Shown one piece after another: positions 56,233 to 64,000 of a stretch of DNA of 64,000 nt. Below the pieces are notes generated by a model. It searched no databases. It saw nothing but the letters and a program-made list of their open reading frames with translations, and was not told where the DNA came from. The DNA is from Nocardia brasiliensis ATCC 700358 (GTDB taxonomy: Bacteria > Actinomycetota > Actinomycetes > Mycobacteriales > Mycobacteriaceae). Where the stretch lies: the NCBI RefSeq assembly GCF_000250675.2, contig NC_018681.1, forward strand, positions 620,001-684,000, in the 5' to 3' direction. How positions within the stretch are numbered: position 1 is the stretch's first letter; each line of letters starts with the position of its first letter. A program made the translations under genes and the position numbers.

Positions 56233-56360
56233 TCGTCGTGTACGGCAACAACTTTCCGCAGTTCGACACCATGACCGCGCGGATACGGTAAAACATCGAT
56301 GGTTGCTTTTCCTCGCTGATTTCCCCTGGAAGAACTGATGACGACTGGCACGATGGCACG

Positions 56361-56999
56361 GTGATCACCGCGACGACCCCGAAAGGCGAACGGCGTCGCC
56401 AGGCTTTGGTAGCTGCTGCCGCCGAGTTGTTGCTCGAAGGCGGATTCGAGGCAGTGCGGCACCGTTCGGTCGCGACCCGCGCCGACCTTCCCTTGGCGTC
56501 GACCACCTACTACTTCGAATCGCTGGAAGACCTGATCGCGCGCGCGGTCGAATTCAGCGGGAACGTGGAACTCGACGCCATGCGCCGCCGGGTCGGCGAG
56601 GTGAGTCACCGCCGCCGCGGCGCCGAGGCGACCGTCGATCTGGTGCTCGATCTGCTGGTGGGCACCGACGGGCACGACGAGGGCGCGCGCGGGCAGTTGA
56701 TCGCCCGCTACGAGCGCTCGGTCGCCTCGGCGCGGCACCCCGAGCTGCGGGAGGTGCAGCTACGGTTGCGCGCCCAGCTCGACGAACTGCTCGCCGACGT
56801 GCTGCGCCGCTCCGATCGGCTCGTCCGGCCCGAACAACTCCGCAGACTGGTCGCCGTGGTGGACGGCGCGGTGGTCGCGGCACTCACCGAACTCGACCCC
56901 GAACCCCGCCGGATGGCGCGCGGCGCCCTGCTCGAGGTGATCGACATCGTCGCCCCGGCGACGCCCCAGCAAGTGGACCGTTTCCGCACATTAGACTGA
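56361..56999 (+). CDS. TetR-family regulator
   Basis: A 212-residue TetR protein beginning at GTG 56361. The N-terminal HTH is clear (RRQALVAAAAELLLEGGFEA, SVATRADLPLASTTYYFESL, residues about 12-55). The C-terminal ligand domain is Arg/Leu-rich. It lies seven bases before purB and could be co-transcribed. M. tuberculosis has a TetR gene (Rv0775) near purB as well. The regulated genes and ligand are unknown. Confidence 0.86.
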   Translation: MITATTPKGERRRQALVAAAAELLLEGGFEAVRHRSVATRADLPLASTTYYFESLEDLIARAVEFSGNVELDAMRRRVGEVSHRRRGAEATVDLVLDLLVGTDGHDEGARGQLIARYERSVASARHPELREVQLRLRAQLDELLADVLRRSDRLVRPEQLRRLVAVVDGAVVAALTELDPEPRRMARGALLEVIDIVAPATPQQVDRFRTLD

Positions 57000-57005
57000 C
57001 CAGAC

Positions 57006-58427
57006 GTGACTCTCGTTCCGAACGTCCTCGCCACCCGTTACGCCAGCCCCGAACTGGTGCGGCTGTGGTCGCCCGAACACAAGATCGTGCTCGAACGGCG
57101 ACTCTGGCTGGAGGTGCTGCGGGCGCAGTCGGAACTCGGAATCGACCTTCCCGCAGGCGTACTCGACGATTACGAGCGTGTGCTCGAGCAGGTCGATCTG
57201 GCGTCCATCGCCGAACGGGAACGGGTCACCCGCCACGACGTGAAGGCGCGTATCGAGGAGTTCAACGCGCTGGCCGGGCACGAACACGTGCACAAGGGCA
57301 TGACCAGCCGCGACCTCACCGAGAACGTGGAGCAGCTGCAGATCCGGCTCTCGCTCGAGCACGTGTACGCGCACGGTGTCGCGGTCGCGGCCCGGCTGGC
57401 CGAGCGGGCCGCCGAATATCAGACCCTGGTGATGGCGGGACGCTCGCACAATGTCGCCGCGCAGGCCACGACGCTGGGCAAACGGTTCGCCTCGGCCGCC
57501 GACGAACTGCTCATCGCGCTCACCCGGGTGCGTGAGCTGATCGAGCGGTATCCGCTGCGCGGAATCAAGGGCCCGATGGGCACCGCCCAGGACATGCTCG
57601 ACCTGCTCGGCGGCGACCCGGCGAAGCTGTCCCGGTTGGAGCAGCAGGTCGCGCGGCATCTCGGGTTCGCGAACGTGCTGACCAGCGTCGGCCAGGTGTA
57701 TCCGCGCTCGCTCGACCACGATGTGCTGTCCGCGCTCGTGCAGGTGGGCGCCGGTCCGTCCTCGTTCGCGCACACCATCCGGCTGATGGCCGGGCACGAA
57801 CTGGTCACCGAAGGCTTCCAGCCCGGCCAGGTGGGCAGCTCGGCGATGCCGCACAAGATGAACACTCGCTCGTGCGAACGGGTCAACGGACTGCAGGTGG
57901 TGTTGCGCGGGTACGCCTCGATGGCCGCCGAACTGGCCGGCGCGCAATGGAACGAAGGCGACGTGTTCTGTTCGGTGGTGCGCCGCGTCGCACTGCCCGA
58001 CGCGTTCTTCGCGATCGACGGCATGATGGAAACCTTCCTCACCGTGCTCGCCGAATTCGGCGCCTACCCGGCCGTGATCGCCCGCGAACTCGACCGCTAC
58101 CTGCCGTTCCTGGCCACCACCCGGATCCTGATGGCCGCGGTCCGCACCGGCGTGGGCCGCGAAACCGCGCACGAGGTCATCAAGGAGCATGCCGTCGCCG
58201 TCGCCCTCGCCATGCGCGAACAAGGCCGCGAACCCGATCTGCTCGACCGCCTCGCCGCCGACGAGCGGCTCCCGCTCGACCGCGCCGCCCTCGACACCGC
58301 CCTCGCCGACAAGTCCGCCTTCATCGGCGCCGCCGAGGCCCAGGTCTCCGATGTCATCGCGGCCGTCCAGAAACTCGTCGACGCCAACCCCGAAGCGGCT
58401 CGCTACACCCCCTCGCCAATCCTGTAG
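57006..58427 (+). CDS. purB: PurB, adenylosuccinate lyase
   Basis: This 473-residue lyase catalyses two steps of purine synthesis, releasing fumarate from SAICAR and from adenylosuccinate. It starts at GTG 57006. It has RHDVKARIEEFNALAGHEHV, HKGMTSRDLTENVEQLQI, AGRSHNVAAQATTLGKR and the signature GSSAMPHKMNTRSCER. The fumarase/aspartase fold is complete. It is separated from TetR by only six bases. Confidence 0.96.
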   Translation: MTLVPNVLATRYASPELVRLWSPEHKIVLERRLWLEVLRAQSELGIDLPAGVLDDYERVLEQVDLASIAERERVTRHDVKARIEEFNALAGHEHVHKGMTSRDLTENVEQLQIRLSLEHVYAHGVAVAARLAERAAEYQTLVMAGRSHNVAAQATTLGKRFASAADELLIALTRVRELIERYPLRGIKGPMGTAQDMLDLLGGDPAKLSRLEQQVARHLGFANVLTSVGQVYPRSLDHDVLSALVQVGAGPSSFAHTIRLMAGHELVTEGFQPGQVGSSAMPHKMNTRSCERVNGLQVVLRGYASMAAELAGAQWNEGDVFCSVVRRVALPDAFFAIDGMMETFLTVLAEFGAYPAVIARELDRYLPFLATTRILMAAVRTGVGRETAHEVIKEHAVAVALAMREQGREPDLLDRLAADERLPLDRAALDTALADKSAFIGAAEAQVSDVIAAVQKLVDANPEAARYTPSPIL

Positions 58428-58466
58428 CGAGAGCAACGATTTCGCCGGAATTCGATCGCGGTTGTC

Positions 58467-59084
58467 ATGGGCGACCGCTATCGTCCCACGGTGGCCATTC
58501 ACGCCTTCGTGGACGAATCGATCCGCCGGGACAGGTACATTCTCTGCGCGGTCCTGATACGCGGCGAGCAACTGCACCGTGCGCGGGCGCTGGTGCGCAG
58601 CTTCTGTTTACCCGGTCAGCGGCGCTGGCACTTCAACGACGAGTCGGAACAGCGGCAGCGGCACATCATCGCGGCCATGGCCCAGTGTGTTGGAGTGGGT
58701 GTTGCCATCTATGAAGGGCGTGGTCGCGAGGTCAGTGTGCGGCACAGCTGTATGACGGAGTTGGTCACTGATCTGGTCGAGATCAAGGCTGCTCGGCTGG
58801 TCATCGAGTCTCGGGAGAATCAGGACCAACGCGATCGGCAGTCCATTGCGACCGCGCTTCGTAAGGCGTCTGCCGAGCTGCAATACGCCCACATGCCGCC
58901 CCATACGGAGCCGTGCCTGTGGTGGGCAGACGCCGCGGCGTGGGCCTTCGGCGCCGGAGGGCGATGGCGGTTGACCATCATGCCCCTCGTCCGACTGGTA
59001 TTCGACGTGAATAAGCCCCCACTGCAGCGCGAAACCCGGATGCTGGTCGTCCGGCCAGGACCCGGGTCCACTTCTTCCAGCTAG
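58467..59084 (+). CDS. DUF3800-like hypothetical protein
   Basis: A 205-residue protein with an early acidic motif AIHAFVDESIRRDRYILCAV, resembling the start of DUF3800/RNase H-like proteins of unknown function. Other features are SFCLPGQRRWHFNDESEQRQ and SRENQDQRDRQSIATALRKA. There is no signal peptide. ATG 58467 is used; GTG 58491 would begin just before the DES motif. A degraded copy of its last part lies downstream at 59192-59261, evidence of a past duplication. Confidence 0.72.
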   Translation: MGDRYRPTVAIHAFVDESIRRDRYILCAVLIRGEQLHRARALVRSFCLPGQRRWHFNDESEQRQRHIIAAMAQCVGVGVAIYEGRGREVSVRHSCMTELVTDLVEIKAARLVIESRENQDQRDRQSIATALRKASAELQYAHMPPHTEPCLWWADAAAWAFGAGGRWRLTIMPLVRLVFDVNKPPLQRETRMLVVRPGPGSTSSS

Positions 59085-59191
59085 TGCCAGAAGCTATGAC
59101 TGATGCTACAGCAGGTTGTCGAGAGGGGGCCAGTCGTTTGAATCATGTTGCCCGCGGCCGCAGCACATCTTCGAGGTGGAGTGCCGCAGAT

Positions 59192-59261
59192 AGCGCGAAA
59201 CCCGACTGCCCACCGTCCGGTGAAGAGCCGGGTTCACTTCTCCCGGCTAGTGCCAGGAGCT
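59192..59261 (+). pseudogene. Decayed copy of the DUF3800-like gene tail
   Basis: This 70-bp stretch resembles 59026-59095, which spans the end and stop of the DUF3800-like gene. Shared pieces are AGCGCGAAACCCG, GTCCGG, TTCACTTCT and GCTAGTGCCAG. The copy has an internal stop and no start. It lies in the 257-bp gap before the HIT gene; I see nothing else there. Confidence 0.7.
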
Positions 59262-59341
59262 GGTGGCAGTATGGCCGGTCGGCAGGGTGTGGCGGTAGCG
59301 GATTTCGCTGGGGTGGGATGGGGTGGGGTTAGGGTGCTGCG

Positions 59342-59764
59342 GTGAATCCGTACACGATTTTTGGTGACATTGTGGCTGGGCGGGCTCCGGCGAGCCGGGT
59401 CTTCGAGGACGACGATGTGTTGGCGTTCATGGATATTCGGCCGATGACGCCGGGGCATGTGCTGGTGGTGCCGAAGGTGGCGGCGCGGAGTCTGGCGGAG
59501 CTGGATCCGGTGGTGGGCGGCAAGCTGTTTCAGGTGGGGCAGCGGGTGGCGGCGGCGTTGCGGGTCAGCGAGGTCGGCTGCGACGGGGTGAATTTCTTTC
59601 TGGCCGACGGGGTTACGGCGGGGCAGGAGGTGTTCCATGTGCATCTGCACGTCATTCCGCGGACACTCGGGGACGGATTCGGTTTGCGTGGCCGCCCGAC
59701 CAGTCCGCCGCGCGCCGATCTGGATTATCTGGCCGGGTCGATCCGTGGGGCACTCGAGCGCTGA
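59342..59764 (+). CDS. HIT-family protein
   Basis: A 140-residue histidine-triad protein beginning at GTG 59342. The motif HVHLHVIPR (about residues 99-107) is complete, with FEDDDVLAFMDIRPMTPGHV and LVVPKVAARSLAEL upstream. This resembles the common HinT-like form (diadenosine or AMP-conjugate hydrolase). There is no signal peptide, so it is cytosolic. It is distinct from the HIT protein at 51627. Confidence 0.9.
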   Translation: MNPYTIFGDIVAGRAPASRVFEDDDVLAFMDIRPMTPGHVLVVPKVAARSLAELDPVVGGKLFQVGQRVAAALRVSEVGCDGVNFFLADGVTAGQEVFHVHLHVIPRTLGDGFGLRGRPTSPPRADLDYLAGSIRGALER

Positions 59765-59892
59765 GCCGCCGGGTGTAGCGCATACATACCGGACAGTTTG
59801 CTGAATAGAAGCCCGGAATCAAGATCTCTTCCGTCCCGTCTTGCTGTGAGTTACCTTGAAGGTCATTGTCTTGCGGTGATGGAGGTGGGGAC

Positions 59893-60852
59893 GTGCGGCG
59901 AACATCGGTTGCTGTGTCAGTGCTGGCCTTGGCGCTGGGCCTGGCCGTACCCACGGTGGTGGGTTCCGGCACGGCGGCGGCCGCGCAGATCGAGCGCATC
60001 GACCGCATGACGCCCACCCGTGCGGCGCTGTTCATCGATTCACCCGCGATGGGCCGGACCATCCAGGTGCAAGTGCTGCATCCGGCCGGCGGCGGCGCCC
60101 GGCCGACCTATTACCTGCTGGACGGGCTCGACCCCGGACTGACCCAGAGCACCTGGACGAACGCGACCGACGCGGAGCATTTCTTCGCGGGTTCGCGCGT
60201 CAATGTGGTGCTGCCCGTCGGCGGCCAGGCCAGCTACTACACCGACTGGCAGCAGGACGATCCCCGCTTCGGCCATTACCGCTGGGAAACGTTCCTGACC
60301 GAGGAGCTGCCGCCGCTGATCGATGCGGCGTTCAACGGCAACGGCGTCAACGCCATCGGCGGGCTCTCCATGGGCGGCAACGCGGCCTTCATTCTCGCCG
60401 CCCGTAAGCCGTGGCTGTATCGCGCGGTCGCGGGCTACAGCGCCTGTCCCGACACGGGTTTGGCGATGGGCGCGACGATGTTCTCGATCGCCAACCGCGG
60501 CGGGAATCCGGTGAACATGTGGGGTCCGCCGGGTAGTCCGGCGTGGGCCGAACACGATCCCGCGCTGCTGGTGGAGAATCTGCGCGGCAAAACGATCTAC
60601 CTTTCGTCCGGCACCGGCCTGCCGGGACCGCACGAGCTGGAGATCAAACCGCAACTGGCTGAGAACATTTTCCTCGGCGGCCCGGTCGAGGTCGGCGTCA
60701 ACACCTGTGTGGTCGCCTTCGAGCAACGCTTGCGCGCCCTGGGCATTCCGGCCCGAGTCGACTACAGCCCCACCGGAACTCACTCCTGGTCGTACTGGCA
60801 GGACACTTTGCACGCGTCATGGCCGACCATCGCGCCTGCCATCGGCGCCTGA
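59893..60852 (+). CDS. Secreted Ag85-like esterase/mycolyltransferase
   Basis: This 319-residue protein has a Sec signal (VSVLALALGLAVPTVVGSGT, cleavage near AAAA-QI) and the antigen 85 fold: YYLLDGLDP, YYTDWQQDDP, YRWETFLTEELP, nucleophile in GGLSMGGNAA and catalytic His in GTHSWSYW. Ag85 proteins move mycolic acids onto trehalose or arabinogalactan. GTG 59893 has GGAGGTGGGG upstream. A general esterase of the same fold is possible. Confidence 0.88.
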   Translation: MRRTSVAVSVLALALGLAVPTVVGSGTAAAAQIERIDRMTPTRAALFIDSPAMGRTIQVQVLHPAGGGARPTYYLLDGLDPGLTQSTWTNATDAEHFFAGSRVNVVLPVGGQASYYTDWQQDDPRFGHYRWETFLTEELPPLIDAAFNGNGVNAIGGLSMGGNAAFILAARKPWLYRAVAGYSACPDTGLAMGATMFSIANRGGNPVNMWGPPGSPAWAEHDPALLVENLRGKTIYLSSGTGLPGPHELEIKPQLAENIFLGGPVEVGVNTCVVAFEQRLRALGIPARVDYSPTGTHSWSYWQDTLHASWPTIAPAIGA

Positions 60853-60876
60853 CCGGTTCCGTTGCGGCCCAGCGGA

Positions 60877-61548
60877 TCACGTGCCGGGGCGGCCCGCGGT
60901 GAGCACCAGGATCGCGATCTGCACCCGGTTCTCCGCGCCGAGCTTGGTGAGCAGTCTGCTGATGTGCGACTTCACCGTGGCGACGCTGAGGTGTAGTTCT
61001 TTGGCGATATCGGAGTTGGACAGCCCGCGTCCGATGGCTTCGGCGATCTCGCGTTCCCGATCGGTGAGGACGGCCAGGGCACGGCGGGCCGGCTCGCGAG
61101 CCGCCTCGTCCGCGCTGGGTGCGGCGGTGGCCACCGAGATCAGCTGCGCGGTCACGCTGGGCGACAGCATGGGCTTGCCCGCCGCGACCTGTTTGATCGC
61201 GCTGACGATCTCGGCGGGTGGCGTGTCCTTGAGCAGGAATCCGTGCGCGCCGATGCGCAACGCCTGCAACACCATCTCGTCGGCGTCGAAGGTGGTCAGC
61301 ACGACCACGCGCGGCGGATCGGCGCGGCTCAGCAGTTCGCGGGTGGCGTCGAGTCCGTCGCGTACCGGCATCCGGATGTCCATCAGCACCAGATCGGGTC
61401 GTTGCTCGCGTACCACGGCGAGCGCCTGTTCACCGTTGGCGGCCTCGCCGACCAGTGCCAGCTCCGGATCGCCGCCGAGGATCAGCGTCAAGGCGGAGCG
61501 GGCCAGCGGTTCGTCGTCGACGACGACCACGCGGATCGGCGCGGTCAT
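60877..61548 (-). CDS. NarL/LuxR-type response regulator
   Basis: A 223-residue regulator with a receiver domain (VVVVDDEP start, phospho-Asp in MDIRMPVRDG, conserved Lys in LLKDTPPAEIV) and a LuxR HTH (LTDREREIAEAIGRGLSNSD, VKSHISRLLTKLGAENR). It forms an operon with the kinase upstream, overlapping it by ATGA. It is convergent with the Ag85-like gene. The targets are unknown; membrane neighbours at 62927 and 63165 may belong to its response. Confidence 0.92.
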   Translation of the reverse strand: MTAPIRVVVVDDEPLARSALTLILGGDPELALVGEAANGEQALAVVREQRPDLVLMDIRMPVRDGLDATRELLSRADPPRVVVLTTFDADEMVLQALRIGAHGFLLKDTPPAEIVSAIKQVAAGKPMLSPSVTAQLISVATAAPSADEAAREPARRALAVLTDREREIAEAIGRGLSNSDIAKELHLSVATVKSHISRLLTKLGAENRVQIAILVLTAGRPGT

Positions 61549-62747
61549 CGCTCACCTGTGCTGACGGCGGCGGGCCAGGGCAGCACCGCGCGCAGGCGGT
61601 ACCCGCCGGCCGGGTCCGGTCCGTAATCGAGGGTGCCGCCGACCAATTCGGCGCGTTCGGTGAGACCGAGCAGGCCGTATCCGGAGGACGGGATGGACAG
61701 CCCGGGCGCTCGCGCGGCGGCGTTGCCGACGACGACGGTCAGGTCGCCACCGGGGCCGCCGTCGATGCGCACCCGCACCGGCGCGCCGGGTGAATGTTTG
61801 CGCGCGTTGGTCAGCCCCTCCTGGGCGATGCGATACGCGGTGCGGGCGCTGGTCGCGGGGAGTTCGGCGGTGGTGGTGTCGGTGATCGACACGTCCATGC
61901 CCGTCGCGCGGGCTTCGGCGACCAGCCGCTCCAGGTCGGCCAGGGTGGGTTGCGGCGGTTCCGGGGTGTCGTCGAGCGCGGTGTCGGCGCGCAGCACGCC
62001 GAGTACCTCGCGCAGCTCCTGCAGCGCCAGATGGGCGTTCTCGGCAATGGTTTTCGCGGTCGCCGCGGTTTGTTCCCTGGTCAGGTCGGTGCGGAAGCCG
62101 AGCGCCCCGGCGTGCATCGCCACCACCGAAATCCGGTGCGCCAGTACGTCGTGCATCTCCCGCGCGATGCGGTTGCGTTCCAGCAGCCGGGCCTCGGCGG
62201 CGCGCGCGTGCTGCTCACGTTCGGCGGTTTCGGCTCGGGAACGCAACGACCACACCAGATCTCGGCGTGCGCCCACTGCGAAGCCGATCGCGACGATGGC
62301 GGCAACGGTGGCCGTGAGCACGGTCGGCCCGTACCAATCCGGCTGGATGTCAGGGCGTTTGGGATAGAAGACAGTGTCGGTGAGCAAGCCGGTGCCGATG
62401 CAGACGATCGACATCGCGATCGTCTCGGCGTACCGCCTGCGCGTGGCCAGCGAGCACAGGACGAGGGCGGCCGCGCCGTTCGCGGTCACCGACACGGTGG
62501 ACACCACCGTCACGATCGCCGCGATGGTCACCGGGTACCGGCGCCGCAGCAGCGTGAGCAGGATGCAGGCCACGCCGAGCAGCGGATCGACCACGCGGAA
62601 CCAGGCCAGCTGCATGCCGTCGAGCGGTGCCATCTCGACCTGGGAGGTGTTCCAGGCCAGCCCGCCGATCAGCGCCGCCACCGCCAGCCGCCAGGCGTGC
62701 GACCACCACCGCAGCGGCGGTGCCGACGACAGGGGAGCGCTGGACAT
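61545..62747 (-). CDS. NarL-type sensor histidine kinase
   Basis: A 400-residue kinase with about four to five N-terminal membrane spans (residues 15-155), a short coiled region, the HisKA_3 site REMHDVLAHRISVVAMHAGA and a C-terminal HATPase domain with SIPSSGYGLLGLTERAELVG. The N-box is weak, as is common in this group. It has no large outer domain, so it probably senses membrane state. Its stop overlaps the regulator start by ATGA. Confidence 0.9.
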   Translation of the reverse strand: MSSAPLSSAPPLRWWSHAWRLAVAALIGGLAWNTSQVEMAPLDGMQLAWFRVVDPLLGVACILLTLLRRRYPVTIAAIVTVVSTVSVTANGAAALVLCSLATRRRYAETIAMSIVCIGTGLLTDTVFYPKRPDIQPDWYGPTVLTATVAAIVAIGFAVGARRDLVWSLRSRAETAEREQHARAAEARLLERNRIAREMHDVLAHRISVVAMHAGALGFRTDLTREQTAATAKTIAENAHLALQELREVLGVLRADTALDDTPEPPQPTLADLERLVAEARATGMDVSITDTTTAELPATSARTAYRIAQEGLTNARKHSPGAPVRVRIDGGPGGDLTVVVGNAAARAPGLSIPSSGYGLLGLTERAELVGGTLDYGPDPAGGYRLRAVLPWPAAVSTGER

Positions 62748-62926
62748 GAGGTGACTCTATGTGGGGGTCGTCGGCGCGCGCATCGCTCTGCAGGGCGAAT
62801 CGCGAGCGACCAAAGGATGAACCCGCGCCCGACCGATGACCGATGCGCGGTTCAGGGTGTGCGGCGAACCATGAGGACGGCACCCGGGGTGTCTGAACCG
62901 GGCACAGCGACGAAAGGAAGACCGGA

Positions 62927-63160
62927 ATGGGCAAGAACGCGTGGATCGGCGTGCAGATCGTCGGCATGGTCGTGCTGGTCGCCTCGGCACAGGCGGTCAT
63001 CCGGCTGCTGATCGATCACCGGAAATCGCAGCTGTGGGGCCTGTTCGACTGGGTGCCGGGCGGCTGGCTCGGCGAACTGGCCGGGCTCGTCGTGCTGGCG
63101 GCGCTCGGCGCGATCCTCGCGGGCCGGGCGAACGACAAGGTGAAGGTACTGGAAGGTTGA
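62927..63160 (+). CDS. Small two-helix membrane protein
   Basis: A 77-residue protein with two hydrophobic spans (WIGVQIVGMVVLVASAQAVI, about residues 6-25, and LAGLVVLAALGAILAG, about 51-66) and short charged ends. AAGGAAG precedes the ATG. I recognise no named family. It is divergent from the sensor kinase across 179 bp and ends four bases before the convergent DUF2330-like gene. A link to the two-component system is only positional. Confidence 0.7.
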   Translation: MGKNAWIGVQIVGMVVLVASAQAVIRLLIDHRKSQLWGLFDWVPGGWLGELAGLVVLAALGAILAGRANDKVKVLEG

Positions 63161-63164
63161 TCTG

Positions 63165-64000
63165 TCACTTCGGCTGTCTGCGCAACGTGCGGAACAGCGC
63201 GAACAGCACCAGCGCCGCGGCTGCCGTCGCGGGTGCGAGGATCACCGGTCCGGCGGGCATGCCCAGGAATTCCACGGGTTCGAGCACGGTGAGCCGGCCG
63301 CGGACCTCGTCGTCGGTGGGTGCGGCGGCGAAGGTGAAGTCGGTCGTCCGGTTCGAGGGGTCCGTGATCGCGACCGACATCTTCGTCAGGTAGTTCCGTC
63401 CGCTATCCGCCATACCGGTCAGCGTCGGGTTGCTGGTGTCGGCGATGCGTCCGGCGAACTCCACATCGACGGTCTGCGTCGTCGCGTCGGGGTCCGAACG
63501 TGTCATGCGGTGGTCGCTCAGCACATACAACTGCAACCGCTGTGGCGCGGTGCCGGAGATCCGCATCGGGTAGACGGGTCGTTCGGTCGCGAAGCTCAAG
63601 CGGATCGGATCGATCCGCCCCGTCAACGACGGCGTCCCGGTCGTCGAGCCGGGGCGGGTGAGCCGGATCGCGACGAACGACCAACCGTCCCTGCCGTATT
63701 CATCGAGTGCGGTATTCGCTTCCGGCCGGAGTGCGTAACCGGTGGCGGCCAACCACGTTCGCATGTCGGCGAGCTGCGCGCCGGTGAAGTGAAACGTCTC
63801 TAACGGACCTGTCAAGTCTTCCAGCGTCGTTTGATAGGGCCCGTCGGATGCGCCGGTGGGCGCGCCGGCGCCGAACCAGCGGCGCTCGGTCACGATCTCG
63901 GGCAGGGTCAGTCGATTCAGGTCGACGAAGGTGGTTTCGGCGACCGGCTCCAGACTGGCCCGGCTCGGCGTCGGGACGACGAGCACCGCATTGTCGGTGT
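63165..64000 (-). CDS. DUF2330-like secreted protein (5' end cut)
   Basis: The visible part covers the last 278 codons or so; the reading frame stays open through the right edge, so the start and any signal peptide are outside the window. The sequence DNAVLVVPTPSRASLEPVAE then FVDLNRLTLPEIV resembles DUF2330 proteins. It ends in a membrane span (VILAPATAAAALVLFALF) and a basic tail, so the domain should face outward. The function is unknown. Confidence 0.72.
   Translation of the reverse strand, partial: TDNAVLVVPTPSRASLEPVAETTFVDLNRLTLPEIVTERRWFGAGAPTGASDGPYQTTLEDLTGPLETFHFTGAQLADMRTWLAATGYALRPEANTALDEYGRDGWSFVAIRLTRPGSTTGTPSLTGRIDPIRLSFATERPVYPMRISGTAPQRLQLYVLSDHRMTRSDPDATTQTVDVEFAGRIADTSNPTLTGMADSGRNYLTKMSVAITDPSNRTTDFTFAAAPTDDEVRGRLTVLEPVEFLGMPAGPVILAPATAAAALVLFALFRTLRRQPK

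Overview
The window is chromosomal DNA of a high-GC, mycolate-type actinomycete, most likely Nocardia or a close relative. The evidence is very high GC in nearly every gene, protein-level resemblance (recalled, not computed) to the Mycobacterium tuberculosis and Rhodococcus cholesterol genes, a complete mce4 importer, an EspR-type regulator, an Ag85-type esterase and a PhoP/PhoR pair. Gene names below rest on recognised family sequence and synteny; no search was run.

Positions 1-11.7 kb carry the KstR2 regulon, which degrades HIP, the C/D-ring remnant of steroids: fadD3 (cut by the window edge), fadE30, ipdF, kstR2, fadA6, the echA20-ipdA-ipdB-ipdC operon and two SDR genes. Three KstR2-type operators lie at 218, 3309 and 9910. 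Unrelated genes sit inside this block: an unknown protein at 2.5 kb, a DUF6188-like gene and a YbjQ-like gene.

Positions 11.7-15.7 kb look like an accessory island between the KstR2 and KstR blocks. It holds a secreted GSA-repeat protein, two tandem 77-bp repeats that each encode a 26-residue mini-ORF, an ImmA/IrrE-type metallopeptidase, a seven-helix DUF6545/MAB_1171c-like membrane protein and an EspR-like DNA-binding protein.

Positions 15.7-34.98 kb are sterol side-chain genes with KstR-type operators: fadA5 divergent from cyp125; an operon of DUF35, ltp4, ltp3, LLM oxidoreductase and SnoaL genes; an Rv3520c-like LLM gene; an acyl-CoA synthetase; echA19 divergent from fadD19; fadE26/fadE27; the ferredoxin fdxD; and hsd4A. 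A 1.3-kb array of GC-rich hairpin repeats, followed by a SigG-like sigma gene and a VOC gene, interrupts this block at 25.6-28.7 kb.

Positions 35.3-45.5 kb are the mce4 operon (yrbE4A, yrbE4B, mce4A-F, mam4A, mam4B), the sterol uptake system, behind a KstR-like box. Together the blocks cover sterol import, side-chain activation and beta-oxidation, and final C/D-ring breakdown. The A/B-ring genes (kstD, ksh, hsa) and chsE1/E2-chsH1/H2-ltp2 are not in this window.

Positions 45.5-64 kb are mostly housekeeping and envelope genes: phoR/phoP, otsA, a small Rv3489-like gene, an alpha/beta hydrolase, an orphan MbtH gene, tRNA-Thr(UGU) with a decayed tandem copy, two HIT genes, a PH-domain gene, purD, an M23 peptidase, an aminotransferase, a TetR gene, purB, a DUF3800-like gene with a relic of its tail, an Ag85-like esterase, a NarL-type two-component system, and a DUF2330-like gene cut by the right edge.
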